In this document: positions 46,101-58,600 of the stretch, one piece after another
How the letters are laid out: every line of letters starts with the position of its first letter
How positions within the stretch are numbered: the stretch's first letter is position 1
Assembly (NCBI RefSeq): GCF_000003855.2
Contig: NW_003101652.1
Coordinates: 418,307-482,306, forward strand
Source: Blastomyces gilchristii SLH14081
Lineage: Eukaryota; Ascomycota; Eurotiomycetes; Onygenales; Ajellomycetaceae
Length of the DNA stretch: 64,000 nt
Direction: 5' to 3'
Position numbers and translations under genes: made by a program
The notes under the pieces: model-generated
The model's database searches: none
Told to the model about the DNA's origin: nothing
What the model saw: the letters and a program-made list of their open reading frames with translations, nothing else

Positions 46101-46950
46101 GACAGATGATTAGACAGAGTGTCTGATAAGTATATTAAAACAGTATCTACAGTGCTTTATCAATTATAATCAGAATAACTGAGTATATTGATTACTACTT
46201 ACAGAGTTTATATACAACAACTTAAAGTATGTCAGTATAGATAAAACTCTCTTTGAGATACTTACTAAGACTTATTCACAGATGATCTTGATGAATCTGT
46301 AAGAGTATACTATAGAGTGTGATAATATTCATGAATAGACTGAGAGAATTCAGAATATCTGAGAGAAAGTCTGTGAATTCTTTAGAAAGACTCAAGAGTA
46401 TCAGAAGAGATACTATGACTTTAAGTATATTATAAAGAGTTTTAAAAGAGATAATAGAGTCTGACTAAGTTTAGAAAATATCATTATATAGAGATCTAAT
46501 AAGAAGCTGAATCTCTTACAGACAGAGTCTTATAAGATTATAAAGAAAGTTAGCTTATAGTTTTATAGATTGAATCTGTTATCTAAGTTACAGATATATA
46601 ATATTTTTCATATCTCTTTACTCTGTGAATATAAGAAATTCTTAGAAGAGAACTCTGTGACTCATCATTCTATTTATAAAGTATTAGAGAGTGAAAGAGA
46701 ATATCAGATTAAAGAAATTATTAACTCAGAGAAGTGAGATTACAAGCTCTGATTCAAGATTTACTGATAAGAGTATTCTGATAAGATAAATGAGTTCACT
46801 TAAGAATTATCTGAATAGATAGAATATCTGTGAAAGCTAAGATATGACTTTTATACTGTAAATTCTGATAAGTCAGAATAATGTAATCTTCACTAAGAGT
46901 CTGATTATAATAAAGATATTAACACTGTTATTTATAACTTCTAGTCTATA
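43150..46950 (+). pseudogene. pol remnant of Gypsy B
   Basis: RT at 43740-44560: HYKKNL linker, FIKKKNKDLRLYIDYYNLN, KTVFKTALRLFKYLVISFD, the catalytic box as YPNDVMMYF (YLDD expected), YIKLIKYNFSVYQINFLEYLI, FLSFMNFYEQFI. RNase H at about 44560-45400. Integrase at 45620-46600: HFTDTRTYKLL (zinc-binding), VDHFIKITYFI and DRVLIFIEEF (core). At 46560-46720, LNLLSKLQIYNIFHISLL and a chromodomain-like segment. Stops are very frequent. Confidence 0.8.
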
Positions 46951-48474
46951 AGATGATGAGTTTCTACTGCAATGAATAGTTCACAGTGTATAAAAAGAAA
47001 AGAAGAAATTATATTCTTATTAAAAAGTTAAAAAATAAAGAAAATAAACAGAACTGTGAACATAATTTGAAGAGTAATAAAGAAAAAATAAAGAAAACTC
47101 ACACTTATATTCTCAATATCTGTGATACTTAATCTCTCTGTGACTATCAATTCTCTTCTTCAAAGAAGCAGAGAGTATTATATCTGTGATACAGACAATT
47201 ATTACATTTAATGCAAAGATTATCAGAAATGCACAGACTTTAGAGAAGCTGAATATCAGAGTATGTATAGTTATAGTAGAGTCTTGAGAGCTGATCATCT
47301 GTATATGTGATCAGATATTTCTTATAAAGCTATATCTACTCTCTCAGTTGTACTGAAGTATTCAGCTCAGAAATAATTAAGATATGAAGAGAAGGCTTAT
47401 CTGTTCAGATCAACTTCTATCACAAATTCATGACATTCACATTGTCTTGATTATCTGAATTTTGCAGGTACTCAGAGACTCATCTCTCATTGACAATAAG
47501 ATTGCAGAAATGCGCTGTGATGTGAGAATCACTGATAGAGAATCTAGACATATTTACATATATCTGATCAGAGATTATACAGACAGGAAGAAGGTGATCA
47601 TAGGCCTGTGAGACTGCTGAGAGCACTGACAGCACTGAGAGGTTCATAGAAACTGTCAGCTAGAGTCTGTAAGAAATCACTTATAGAGAGACTTACAGTA
47701 AAGAGCAGAACTGCACTGCTTGAAGTCAGAGACTGATCTGAGAAAGACACAGAATTGACTGCTGATCTAAAGATTAAAGACAGTGATGAGGCTGAGAGAA
47801 ATAAAGATACTGTCATGAGCAGAAGTGTCTCTATCTTATTAGTTAGTAAAAAGTGATCAGAGAAGTTGCAGAGACATCTGTGAGAAGCTCAGTGATAATC
47901 AGATATTATTTATAAAGATATTGAAATTAAAAAATTTTTCATTCTTGAGAAGTTCTTGAATCAATATACAGATATTGTCAGAAACACTCTCTCTCTGTTA
48001 TCTGAGTGAAAACACTTCACAGATGAATGAGAATACTCACAGTTTATAAGAATAAGAGCTGTTATAGAAAAAGAGAAAAGAAGATAAGATTTTATAAACA
48101 GATCTGAGATATTTATACTACTTTAAAGAGATTTATTTACACTATGAGTGATTCTGTGAAACAGTCAGATCACTCTAGTAAATAAAGAGTGATTATCAAT
48201 TGCAGATCTGAATCTTTCTATATGATTATAAAGAGTGATTGCAGACTGTGAATATCTTGATTCTACAATTCTACAGATTTAATAAAAGAATGAAAAATTT
48301 CTCATAATTCTACAGTGTTAAAGAATGATAATTTATGAGAATGAGTGAAAGATTAACTCATGAATACTTCTCTTTAATAAGAGTGATCTCATAAAGAGTA
48401 ATTCATCTGTAAGATGAATCTGTATGATGATTACATAAGAATCTCATGAAAATAATTAAGAGTCAACTGAAACT
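46950..48474. other. 3' non-core region of Gypsy B
   Basis: About 1.5 kb between the chromodomain and the inserted LINE, without a recognised retrotransposon domain. Open stretches occur on the minus strand (47298-47113; 47816-47598, Ser-rich). It may be an accessory module comparable to those in C and D. It ends at the LINE target CTTCTGTATG (48475-48484). Confidence 0.45.
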
Positions 48475-48484
48475 CTTCTGTATG

Positions 48485-51313
48485 AAAACAGATTACTGGA
48501 ACAAATTTCTTGAAGAAGCACAAGGAAAAGAAGTTTTTAAAGCCTTCAACTATACTAAAACAAGAAGTGTAGCAAAGCTTTCAACTTTAGAATATGAATT
48601 TCAGAATGAATTGTATACAGCAAACTCTTTTGAGGAAAAATGTCAAGCTTTTATGAGAATTCCCTTTCAAAACTCATCACATTTAGAAGAGGAGAATATG
48701 TCATTTCATGAAAATATTGATGAAAATAACTGGGAATGGCCTGAGCTTACATGTGATGAACTAGAGTTAGCAATATTCTCAAGTTCAATTAAAACTGCTG
48801 CAGGGCCTGATTCAATTAATCATTTAATTATTCAAAACACATATTCCTACTTGAAGAGTGAATATTTTGAGCTCTTTTTCAATCTCTTAAAAAATGATTA
48901 TCATTCTGAATGCTGGAGAGAAGCTACTGAAGTAATCCTTGCAAAATCTAATAAAAAAGCTTCAATTCCTAAGTTATATAGAGTAATATCTCTGTTGAAC
49001 TATTTGAGAAAAGTTCTAGAAAAGATAATAGCTACTAGATTATCTTTTATAAGCTCTATTAGTAATTCTCTTCTATTTAATGAATAAATGAAAGATAGAA
49101 AACAATGTTCTGCAATTGATACTATTCTCTCAGTTATTCATGATGTTCAAGTAGTAAAGCATGAAGACCTGGTCTCAACTGCAGTTTTTATTGATATAAA
49201 AGATGCATTTGATCATGTTTCAAAGTCTAAGATGATTCAAACTTTGAAGATGTTAAAACTGTCACTTTCTCTAATAAAATGGGTTAATTGTTTCATGTCT
49301 AAAAGAATTATACAACTATTCTTTGATGGAAGAAAACAAGATAAAACTGAGATAAAAATAGAAGTATCATAAGAATCTTCAATCTCACCTGTTTTATTTG
49401 CAATATACACTGCATATCTATTCAAGAATAGAGAGATAAAAATAGTGAGATCTTCAAGTTATGTAGATGATATAGATCTACTCTACAGTTCAAAGACAAT
49501 CAAAGAGAATTTAGAAGTGATTAAGAAAGCAGGAAAGAAAATCTTTGTTAGAGCAGATATTAATCTAATTTAATTTGATATGAATAAAACTGAGTTAATT
49601 CACTTTTTTCCCAGGTTTAATGAGAAAGAACTAAGTCTAACTCTTTTAAATAAAGAGAGTAAACTCAGTTTGAATGTTCAATAGCTAGAAGTATGATTAA
49701 ACTCCAAGTGGAATTTTAAATATCATATTCAAAAAAGAATCATCAAGGCAGAGAGACTACTGAATAGTATAATCAGACTATCAAATACTGAGAGAGGTCT
49801 ATTCTTTCAGGCTATGAGACAGCTATACATAGCCTGTATTACCTCAGTAGCTGATTATGAAGTTCAAGTTTGATGAAATAATCAAGATAACTTCACTGAA
49901 CTGTTTCAAAGTCTATAAAACAGAGCTTTGAGAAGAATTCTGAGAGCATTCAAATCATCTTCTATTAAAGCAATGGAAATTGAAGCTTCAATTTCATCTC
50001 CTACTATTTGATTTGAAAAGACCTGTATGAACTATGCTCTGAGAGTCATGAAGATGAGCTCAAATCATATAATCAGAGAAAGAGTCTCTTCCTCATTTTC
50101 ATCAGTTAACTCAGGAAATGAACTGAATTGAAACAGATTTCTTGATTGAAATAAGAATAATGCTTTAAAGAAAATGTCCTCTCAACTGTATAGACTATGT
50201 TCACTTATTAAGAATCAATTGTCTTCATTAAATGTTGAGAAAATTGATCATGAGAAGATATCTCTCTGAAGAGAAAAGCTGAAATCTCTCATAGACTTAC
50301 AAATAAGTGAACTATCTAAAGAGAGAGAATATGAACAGCATTTGAAGAAGATCTCTATAATCAATATAAAAGACTCTATTCTGATTTACTCAGATGACTC
50401 AAAAAATGAGAATTTGAATAGAGTAGGTACAGACATTCCTTATACTGAAGATAATATCAATTTTATCTCAGATTTCTGGAATTTAGACTGTGAATCTGAA
50501 GTCTTTGATGCTGAACTATTTGTAATAGTGAAAGCTTTCAAACTCATTGAAATAAAATCTCATAAAAGAGGAAATAGTTTGAAAGAGACATGAATATTCT
50601 CTGATAGTCAAGCTGCTTTAAAAAGACTTAGAAATAGTCAGATTCATAATAATCAAATGAATCTTAAACTGATTTTAAACTCTGTTTTGAAAATTCAAAA
50701 GAGAAGAATATCAAAACTGATAATTTATCTGCATTGAGTTCCTGCTCATATGAATATTCATGACAATGAATTGGCTGATTCAGCTGTAAAAAAGAGTTCA
50801 GAATTAAGCAGATCTATTTAAAAAACAGTGTTCTGATCTTTCATAAAGAGAAAGATAAAAGAATCTTGTTTAAATAAGTGAAATGAAAGCTGGCAGAAAC
50901 AAAAGAAGAGCATACATTATTCAAGATTTAAGATAAAATCAAAGTGGAAATCTTGTTCAATTAAATATAAAAAGAAAATATTCTTATTTATAATGCAGCT
51001 AAAACTAGAACATGGTTATTTCAAATTCTATATATAAAGATTTGATGATAGATTTGATTCAACAGAGTGCTCATTCTGCAATACAAATGAAAATCCTGAG
51101 TATCTTGTAATACATTGTGTATTATACAATAATCACAGAGTCAGATTAAAGAAGAAGTATGATATAAATTAATTAAATATGAGGTTCTTATTCTCAACTG
51201 AGACAGAAATTAAATACTTTATAGACTTTCTATCAGAAACTCAAGCAGCTATAAGAAAATGACTGAATTCACAAGTATCTGAATATGAAGAGGCGGAATT
51301 TGATTAGATATAG
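48485..51313 (+). pseudogene. ORF2 C-terminal part of the truncated LINE
   Basis: Same frame throughout, running from just before the RT to TAG 51311-51313. RT blocks AGPDSINHLI, FIDIKDAFDHVS and SYVDDID are present. RNase H runs from about 50380 (first catalytic block now YSDDS), with FDAELF and FSDSQAAL kept. More stops than in LINE1. An ATG at 48446 that opens this frame belongs to Gypsy B, not to the LINE. Confidence 0.85.
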
Positions 51314-51604
51314 TCTGTTAAAACAGCTATACACTATCTTTTAATAATTTTATTTTGTTATAGTCTCTCTTTACTGTACTTGTTTCTTTCTGTTCTTTTC
51401 TATCTATCTATTTAATGTGTCTATCTTTAAGACTATGTTCTCTTTTCCTTTGTCATGATATTTTCAAATGATTTCAAAGTATCAGAAGATGTTGAAATAC
51501 TGTAATTTATAAACAGTTTTTGTATTCTGGGCTGGAATTTTCTGATTTTGAATATCTGAAAGAGATAAGTGTATAATAGTTGACTCTATAGATATAGAAA
51601 AAAC

Positions 51605-51627
51605 CCTGAGAACTAAAGGTTCTCAGG
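51605..51627 (+). promoter_or_regulatory. 3' UTR hairpin of the truncated LINE
   Basis: CCTGAGAAC-TAAAG-GTTCTCAGG, 9-bp stem, the same element as 36265-36286 with one inserted G in the loop. Confidence 0.7.
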
Positions 51628-51937
51628 TAGATGTTATAGTCTCTGACTGCATACATCTATAATTGAAGAATAATAATAATAATAATCTTCTCTATGAAAG
51701 ATACAAGATGAATCTGTATAATAGTCAGAGAAGAATCTGTAGATTACAAAGAATCTTGCAGAATAAGAAACTGAGTGACAGACTCTTTTCTCCTTATAAT
51801 AACAAGAGATTTTTTCTCACTGAGGTTTTTTTCTAGATATGAAGAATTTTTAGTTAGTATCACTGCAGTGCTGAGCTGATTCTATGAAGTCACTCAGTGA
51901 AAGACTTCACAGATGAAGTCTTAGAAAGAGAGAAGTA

Positions 51938-52195
51938 TGTAAGAAATCTCACTTCTCATAGATTCTTTATCTCTATTTCTATCTCTTATATAATTAATAG
52001 AGTTAGCAGTTCTTGACTACATATAACTATATAGACTGGAGTTCACAAATACTATTCACAACTCAGCTTGAATGCTATTATATATTTGACCTCTACATTT
52101 TATCTTCCTACTGTGAATACTTCTAGTAGTTAACAGTACATATCACATTAAGCTGCAAACACCCGAATAATCGCCTGCGAGCACTTATTCTTACA
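51938..52195 (+). repeat. 3' LTR of Gypsy B
   Basis: 258 bp, same length as the 5' LTR, preceded by an AGAAAGAGAGAAGTA polypurine tract and followed by the target copy AATTT. Its last 50 bp keep more C than the 5' LTR end does (CACCCGAATAATCGCCTGCGAGC). Confidence 0.9.
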
Positions 52196-53084
52196 AATTT
52201 CAGTAGATCTTTTCTACAGTTCTTTTATAAAATAATAAAAGAATAGTAGTTACAGTTTCAGATAAAGCATCTGATACTGTTTAATATCTCGGATTAGTAG
52301 AACTCTCAGAAGATTATTTAATACAGTTATTCATAATCTGAATAATCAGTTATATATGAATTATGCATCTCTTGCATTATTCAGATATATAAGAATTTGA
52401 AGTAAGAGGTTCAGCATTGTTTACAGAATTGTACAGTGTTATTATTATTAATTGAACATTCTGAGATGTTAATTCTTATATATAGTTCTGAGGGAAATCA
52501 GAGTGCTTCTTGATATACTACTTCAGTGAGTGCTTGAAGAAGTTCATTAGTTTAACCTGTTATATATCATAATTCATTCAGTGTAGATCTGAGAGGTGTT
52601 CTGACTGATGAAGTGTGTATAGTATCATGAGTAGTCTCATTATAATTAACTAATATCTTCAGATTCAAGAGCTAATATTCTCAGTTTATTCAGTCTGTAT
52701 CTGTTATATCAGATGATATATCTCACTCTCATCATGAGAGAGCATCTGTCATCAAGTTCTGACTGCTGAGACAGTAGTGTGGAATAAAATGAAAGTAGCT
52801 TAAGAACTCAGATCATTACATCTGTTATTTAATAAGTTTATAAGTAGTTGTAAAGTGCTTGAGATTCTTATAATCTTTGATTATCTCAAATTCAGAGACA
52901 CTTCAGAGTTCAGAATTTCATTCTTCTAGATAGTATATAATTATGAGAGGTTTCTTATCATAGATCTTATAATTGCATTCAATGAGACTCAATTTCTTAG
53001 ATATGAAGATGTATGATTATAAAACATCTTTATTATTATATTACAATATGACTTCTTCTATGACATAGTCAGAGAAATCACAAT
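52196..53084 (-). pseudogene. integrase N-terminus and RNase H of Gypsy A2
   Basis: Minus-strand continuation of A2 beyond Gypsy B. It includes the LMTDALS-like end of RNase H, matching A1 around 11195, and the CDFSDYVIEEV and KLSLIECNYKIYDKKPLIII blocks near the right end, which are hidden in A1 by the N gap. Confidence 0.75.
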
Positions 53085-53128
53085 AAGTCTTAAGATTTGC
53101 TATATTTCTACATGAAAAAGTCAAATAC
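53085..53128. repeat. 44-bp patch resembling Gypsy C gag
   Basis: AAGTCTTAAGATTTGCTATA and the following bases match the C-right gag at 57176-57219 and the C-left equivalent at about 21490-21530, in a position where Gypsy A RNase H would be expected to continue. It sits exactly between the A2 sequence and LINE2. Confidence 0.55.
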
Positions 53129-55956
53129 TTAACAACCGCTTCACCACGAACTCGCTCGATTTTTCGAATAAGAACCCGCCGATAGATTTATCGAAAAGCC
53201 TTTGATCATATGAGCATTTTGACCCCGTCGCTGACTGCATACCCTGTGTGGTGGTGGAGTTATCCAGCCAAATGTGAACCAGATGTTGTTTGAAACTCCT
53301 GTGTGGGATTATCCCCTGTTCTCCCCTATCAAACCACAACCCTGTACCAAATTGCCATAGAAATTGTAAGGTGAAGAGATCTAGTCATATGCATCAATCT
53401 TCTCAATTTTGAAAGATTTCTGATCTGTAATTGTGAAGATATCTGAGAAGTGATCTCTGTGAAAACCCTGTTCATCTTTAATATTTCAAAACATTAATGC
53501 CAAGTCTTACCCTTATACCGCCCTTCTCAATCTGGCTTATTCTCAGCAGAAAAATACAAAAAGATATGTCAGTAATAATATCAAGTATATAATCAATGAA
53601 TACTTCTGAAGTGTAATCTCTGTAAATACTCTGTCTGTCTTCAGTGTATCTAGACATTAACACTAAGTCTCACTCTTGTATCACCTCTCTCAATCTGACT
53701 TATCTCTGATAGAATAATACAAAAAGATATCTCAGTAATAGTATCTAATACATAATCAGTGAATAATGAGTTAACAGAACAAGTTAACAGCACATTAACA
53801 ACTATAAATTCAGTATATCTCAAGATCAGACTGAGTCTTTGATCCCTGCACAGTGAGATATATTAAATCTAGTTTTAATATCTTAATATTTAATAGATTC
53901 TGTAAGAAATTAAGAACAGCAATACTAGATTTCTATTGAATTTAAGAATTAACTCTATATTAATATAATCATTGGTAAAGTCTTCTATTTTAAGATATAA
54001 ATAACCAGGTTCTCTACATTCTGTTGATAATATTTATATTATTATATAGAAACAGACTTATATTCTCTATAATATCAAGACTCTGAAGAGAGAAAGTCTT
54101 GATAGAGAGTATATAGTAGTGTATATCTTAGCAGTTTCTATCTCATTCTTCTACAGCAGTTAATGTAAAAAAAAAAGATCTTAGAAATAGTTTTTTACTT
54201 CTCTTGAAAAAGTAAGATATTTTTCTCTGAGTTTTATATAATATTCTTACAAAGAATTAAAAACAGAGTTATTTTCTATTATAATTTCATATTCTTTTAA
54301 ATAAGAATTACTTTTTCAGTAACTGAAGAGCTTTTATTAATACTTAATTCTTTTTTACACTCTTTATTAACTGATTTGAGCTGTATACTTATTATGTGAG
54401 AAGAATTGAATAATTTAGAATAAAATTGAATAGTTTTAATTAATTTCTCTGTAAAAAATTAATTTATTTTTTATCAGTTTTTCTTTCAAAAACTATTATA
54501 TTATCTGATTTATTATCAATTGATATTATACTTTTTCTCACTATATTCTAAGAAAGAGATTGTAAAGATTTTATTAATTTATCTTAAAAATCAATTTTAA
54601 TTTATTAAATTCTCTTTAAAAATCTAATCTAGTTACTGAACTAGAGTGAAAAAAAATCAGATGTTTTATATATAAAAGTTGTTTATTCTTCTTTTGAAAC
54701 AGTCTGATCAACTTTTCATTGAGTAAGAATAATAAGTTTAAAAATACACTCAGTTGATGTGAAGAAAGATGCTTTCTCAAATACTATTTCTGAGATTGAA
54801 ATTCTGAAGAGAAGAAAGAAAGAAGAAATAGAGAAATAATAAGTTCTTAAACTACAGAAACTTGAAAAAGCAAGTAAGATTCTTGAAAAGCAGTATCTTA
54901 GTGAGATGAATGAAGAAGTTCTGTTAATTCTTTATACTCAGACTAGACAACTACAAGAAGTAATCAACTTCAAACTTGGAATTTCAAACACAGTTCTAAA
55001 AACATTGAAAATTTCTAATATAATCGCTGACTCTTCAGTTTGCTCTTCTTATGTTTCTACTTCTTCTTCTTCTTCTTTAAATCAGAAGAAAATATATACT
55101 CAAGCAGCTGAATCTGCTATCTCTAAACCTGCTATCTCTAGATCTACTAGCTGAAAACCTGCTCAAAATTCTGAGAAAACTGAGATAAACACTGCTCATA
55201 CTTTTACTGATAGAAAAATGAAGAAAAAAATGTAAAAAGACAAAAATCTTCAAATCTTCAGAAATAGAAGACTTATTCTCAAAGTCTTAAATCAGAACAT
55301 CTTACAGAGAAATAAGCTAAACTCAAATCTTATTTTCAGAATTAGAAATGAAATCAATCAGCAGTTCTTTTCTCAGTTAATAACTGATATTAAAGTTCAA
55401 GAATCAGTTATAGCTTCAATTGAGTCATTCTTCTTTGAAAACTTTATCATTCTGACTACAATCTCTAAATTTAGTACAGAATTTCTTATTCAGAATGAGA
55501 ATCTCTGAAAATCAGCAATAGAATCTTTGTTAAATATAATAATTCTATCTGAGAGAGATGAAAAGTAGGATAAATTCATTCTTTATAATATTTCAGTTGA
55601 AATCTTTGACTGTGAGAAAGAAATACTACTTCTCAAAAATGAATTAGAAGAATACAATTCTATTCAACTGAGAAAAGAGTCTGTATGACTTAATTCAATT
55701 AAGTTCAGACAGAGCAGAAGAAATGTCTCTGTTTTAGTATATATAAAGACACTTGAACAATCAAGAATCTCTGAAGTAAGAGTAGTAGATTTGAAAATGA
55801 AAGTTCATGAATATAAAGACTCAAGAATGAATCTTAAAACTCAAACACAGTGTTCAAACTATCAAAGATATGAATACTTTGTAATCTCTTATTTCAGAGA
55901 TGTAAAATGTATATTCTTTTCTCGAGATCACAAAACTAGTGAGTATAAATGTAAAA
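53129..55956 (+). mobile_element. LINE2, 5' portion, interrupted by Gypsy C-right
   Basis: Matches LINE1 from close to its 5' end (ACAACCGCT) through both 5' UTR monomers and ORF1 up to the second zinc knuckle, where C-right inserted. The remaining 3' part, if present, is outside the window. More decayed than LINE1 outside the first ~220 bp. Confidence 0.88.
54732..55956 (+). pseudogene. ORF1 of LINE2, start codon lost and 3' part cut off
   Basis: Collinear with LINE1 ORF1. The ATG at the homologous position is ATA (54732-54734), a G-to-A change. The frame continues through a Ser-rich linker (open at 54906-55154) and into the first zinc knuckle, whose second Cys is Tyr (CSNY). It is joined to the C-right LTR at 55957. 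Multiple stops. Confidence 0.85.
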
Positions 55957-56137
55957 TGTGGTTCGGAAGAACGTACGACCGTCGGATAATAACCGGCCGC
56001 TTCCGAACTCTAGCGTACGTGTACAAGTGTAAAGGGGCCATACGGCCGCTAATTAATTTAGCGTACGATATTACAATATATAAGAAGCCGGCGTACGCTG
56101 GTAATCATACACTGGCTTAAGCAACCTTTGAATCACA
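55957..56137 (+). repeat. 5' LTR of Gypsy C-right
   Basis: 181 bp, TGTGGTTCGG...GAATCACA, 14 bp longer than the C-left LTRs. It is CpG-rich and largely undecayed (CCGGCCGC, GGGGCC, GGCCGC) with four GTACG motifs. A frame open through the LTR (to 56120) is only the LINE2 frame read across the insertion. Confidence 0.88.
56077..56084 (+). promoter_or_regulatory. TATA box in the Gypsy C LTR
   Basis: TATATAAG, also present at the matching place in the C-left 5' LTR, and similar to the TATATAAG in the Gypsy A LTR (7793-7800). Likely the retrotransposon promoter. Confidence 0.65.
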
Positions 56138-56580
56138 TCTGATAGCATGTCTAAAAACTAGTGAGAAGTGCAGGCTCCTTCAGGGCGTGATAATTCCATC
56201 TACAAAGCAATTCATAGTTATCATGTCAGTGTGGTTCTAGAACATCTCAAAAGATAGTGTATGAAGAACAGTGAGTGAAAGAGCATCTGATTGATGCTGC
56301 TTCACTTGTTGAGGGAAAACTCCACACCCAGGCAAATGCCACATAGGCGAACAGATGAGGTGTGAGAAAGGGGATGAGAGCAGTGAACCAGATTTAAAGA
56401 AGTTCACTCTCTACTCAAAAGAAGGATAAAAGAGAGGGGTGACCATCACCAGAGTTGTACAATGATAACAGAAATCATATAACAATATAGTGATATAACA
56501 ATATAGTAATAGAATGATATAGCAATATAACAATACAGTGATATAATAATAGACATCATATAATCAATGAGAAATCACTG
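56138..56580 (+). other. leader region of Gypsy C-right
   Basis: Untranslated leader between the LTR and gag, partly GC-normal (56200-56460). It holds AACAATATAGTGATATAACAATATAG-type short tandem repeats near 56480-56545. No primer-binding site could be assigned to a tRNA with confidence. Confidence 0.5.
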
Positions 56581-57800
56581 AAATGAATATCTTTTCTAGT
56601 TAATACAAATAACACTCTTCTCTGCTACCTGAACTGAAAGATATGCAGAACCTCTCAGAGAGTTTACTCAAAGCAGTAAGAAAAGCAGTCAAGACTGCTG
56701 AATCAGAATTGAAGCTCTGTACATGTACAAGAATTCTAAACAAGATTGAGATCTTGTGTACACAGTGACAGACTGAGATGAAAGCTAAACAACAATTGAC
56801 ATTTGCTGTGAATCAAGTATTCACTATAAAGAGCTTCATCAATGCAATCATCATCATTAATAAAGACAGAGAAAATCAGATCTCAGACCTGCAGCAGAAG
56901 ATCAAACATTTACATAGATAGATAACTATACTAAATCTGAAGATCTCATCACAATCATTCATAATCTCTTCAGAAGTATACACACTATCAGAGACTGCTG
57001 TGCAGAATGAGAATTCAAGCATGAGATATATCAAGTCAGAAGATCTGCTGAAGTTATTAAGCTTTAATAATAACTGAAAAAATAATGCTGTAATCAGTTA
57101 GCTAAGTCAGATATAATTATATTATCAGATTAAATATGAACTCACAGACAGATAGTTAATAGAATTTCAACAAGTCTTAAGATCTGCTACATTTCTACAT
57201 AGAAAAGTGAAGTTATTATGAATGACTGATAAAAAGATAAATCTCACAGATCTGAAGTGATATTTATTTCTATAAATATGAAATAAGTTTTTCAAATGAA
57301 TCTTGCACAACTTTGAGAAAGTGAATATATAAGATAAGTATTATAAATACTTCACTGAGTGTAAATAAGTAAGTGATCTTATATTATACTTCACACACTT
57401 CAGCTTACACTATTTTGTGTTGAATGAAGAGCTTTTAACATCTTTCTATTTATAGATCTTCATTCATAATCTTACACCTGAGTTGAGAGTGAAATGAAAA
57501 TGCTTAATCTCATAGTCAGACATAGTGAAGAAAGTATACAATATTCTTATTATATAAGAATAAGTAAGTTAATTGTAACAGAAAATACTGCAATTAAGTA
57601 TATCTCAGCAGAGAACAGATAATCAGACTTCTATGATACAAGTTATACATCTGAATGTGATAAATCTAGATCTGAATGTTATTGCTAAAGTATTAAATTC
57701 TCTGAAAAAGAGATTTTCTGAGTGAAAATCTTGATATTATAAGTATTAAGCTTGCTTCAACTGCAGACATTAAAATCATGATATAAAAGATTGCACTCAG
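56581..57800 (+). pseudogene. gag remnant of Gypsy C-right
   Basis: Begins ATGAATATC, then LLPELKDMQNLSESLLKAVRKAVKTAESELK (coiled-coil-like) and a capsid-like region (HNFEKVNI, KYFTECK, HNLTPELRVK). A CCHC knuckle CFNC-x4-H-x4-C lies at 57753-57794, with one x position now TAA. Many stops. Confidence 0.7.
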
Positions 57801-58600
57801 TATACACAGTTAAGAGAAGTAAGAGAGTTAAAAAACTAGCAGAATCAGTGAGCTTGAAGACACTCACTGATATTCTATGAAAAGCCTCTAAAGTGAAAGA
57901 GATGTCTGCATTAAATAACTCTCTGAATTCTATGAATGTAAAGAAGAAGCAGGCTTCTGAATGAGATGTAAATGAGAATGAAGTAAATACTCATCTCAAT
58001 GCCTTAAGACTCAAAATGTTAATGTATAGAAGACACTTGAATAAGAATTGAGAGATAGCTGTAAAAGTGTTAGCAGATATAGAAGCTTCTATATAATATA
58101 TTAATAATTATATAATCTGAAGATTGAAAGAGATTCACTGAGTGAAGAATTTCTGATGCATAAGATTATCTAATAACTGATATTTAATATTATCTGTAAG
58201 AGTAAGAGTTCTCTTGTACTTCAGAGAATGATCTTGCTATATTTAAGTACAAGAGCTGCAGAATGTGAAATACAATCTTATTCTCAGACTTAATTAATTT
58301 CAAAGATTTAATCTGCAGATTCAATGACATACATGTCATATGCAGTTGACTGATAGAAAGAAAACAGTTCATACAATTCTATCAACTGATATGAGAAGAA
58401 CATTTCACATCTCTGATATAGAAGAATTAAATCTGCTTATATATTAATAAGTAAAGAGAACAATTCACAAGATCTCATCTGAAAGCATTCTGTATGTTAT
58501 ACAGAATCTGAAAGTGAAGAAAATCAAGATAAAAGATATATAAGAGAATAAGTGTATAAAGAAGCTTCTGAAGAAGTATGAGAAGATCTTCTGAACAGAT
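57801..58600 (+). pseudogene. protease region remnant of Gypsy C-right
   Basis: Decayed sequence between the gag knuckle and RT, including KVLADIEASI-like sequence near 58050-58095 where an AxIDSG protease motif would be expected. Homologous to about 20200-20900 of C-left. The active site is not clearly preserved. Confidence 0.45.

Larger units (their letters stand above)
48485..51686 (+). mobile_element. 5'-truncated LINE copy (RT to 3' end) in Gypsy B
   Basis: 3.2 kb matching LINE1 from about 33120 to its tail, with a near-perfect 10-bp target duplication CTTCTGTATG (48475-48484) / CTTCTCTATG (51687-51696). It ends in (AAT)n after the conserved 3' hairpin. 5' truncation is the usual result of incomplete target-primed reverse transcription. 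Confidence 0.9.
41736..52195 (+). mobile_element. Ty3/Gypsy element B inside A2
   Basis: 258-bp LTRs at 41736-41993 and 51938-52195 (TGTAAGAAATC...TTCTTAYA) and a perfect 5-bp target duplication AATTT at 41731-41735 and 52196-52200. It is 10460 bp, or about 7.25 kb without the inserted LINE fragment. Order: gag, protease, RT, RNase H, integrase, chromodomain-like tail, then about 1.7 kb of non-core sequence. Heavily decayed. Confidence 0.9.

Noticed and set aside
48446..48484. ATG upstream of the truncated LINE as its ORF2 start
   Set aside because: The bases before 48485 are Gypsy B sequence plus the target duplication. The LINE copy is 5'-truncated and begins without its own start.
55791..56120. 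A 109-codon frame joining a zinc-knuckle segment to a basic C-terminus
   Set aside because: It is LINE2 ORF1 read through into the 5' LTR of Gypsy C-right, an accident of insertion.
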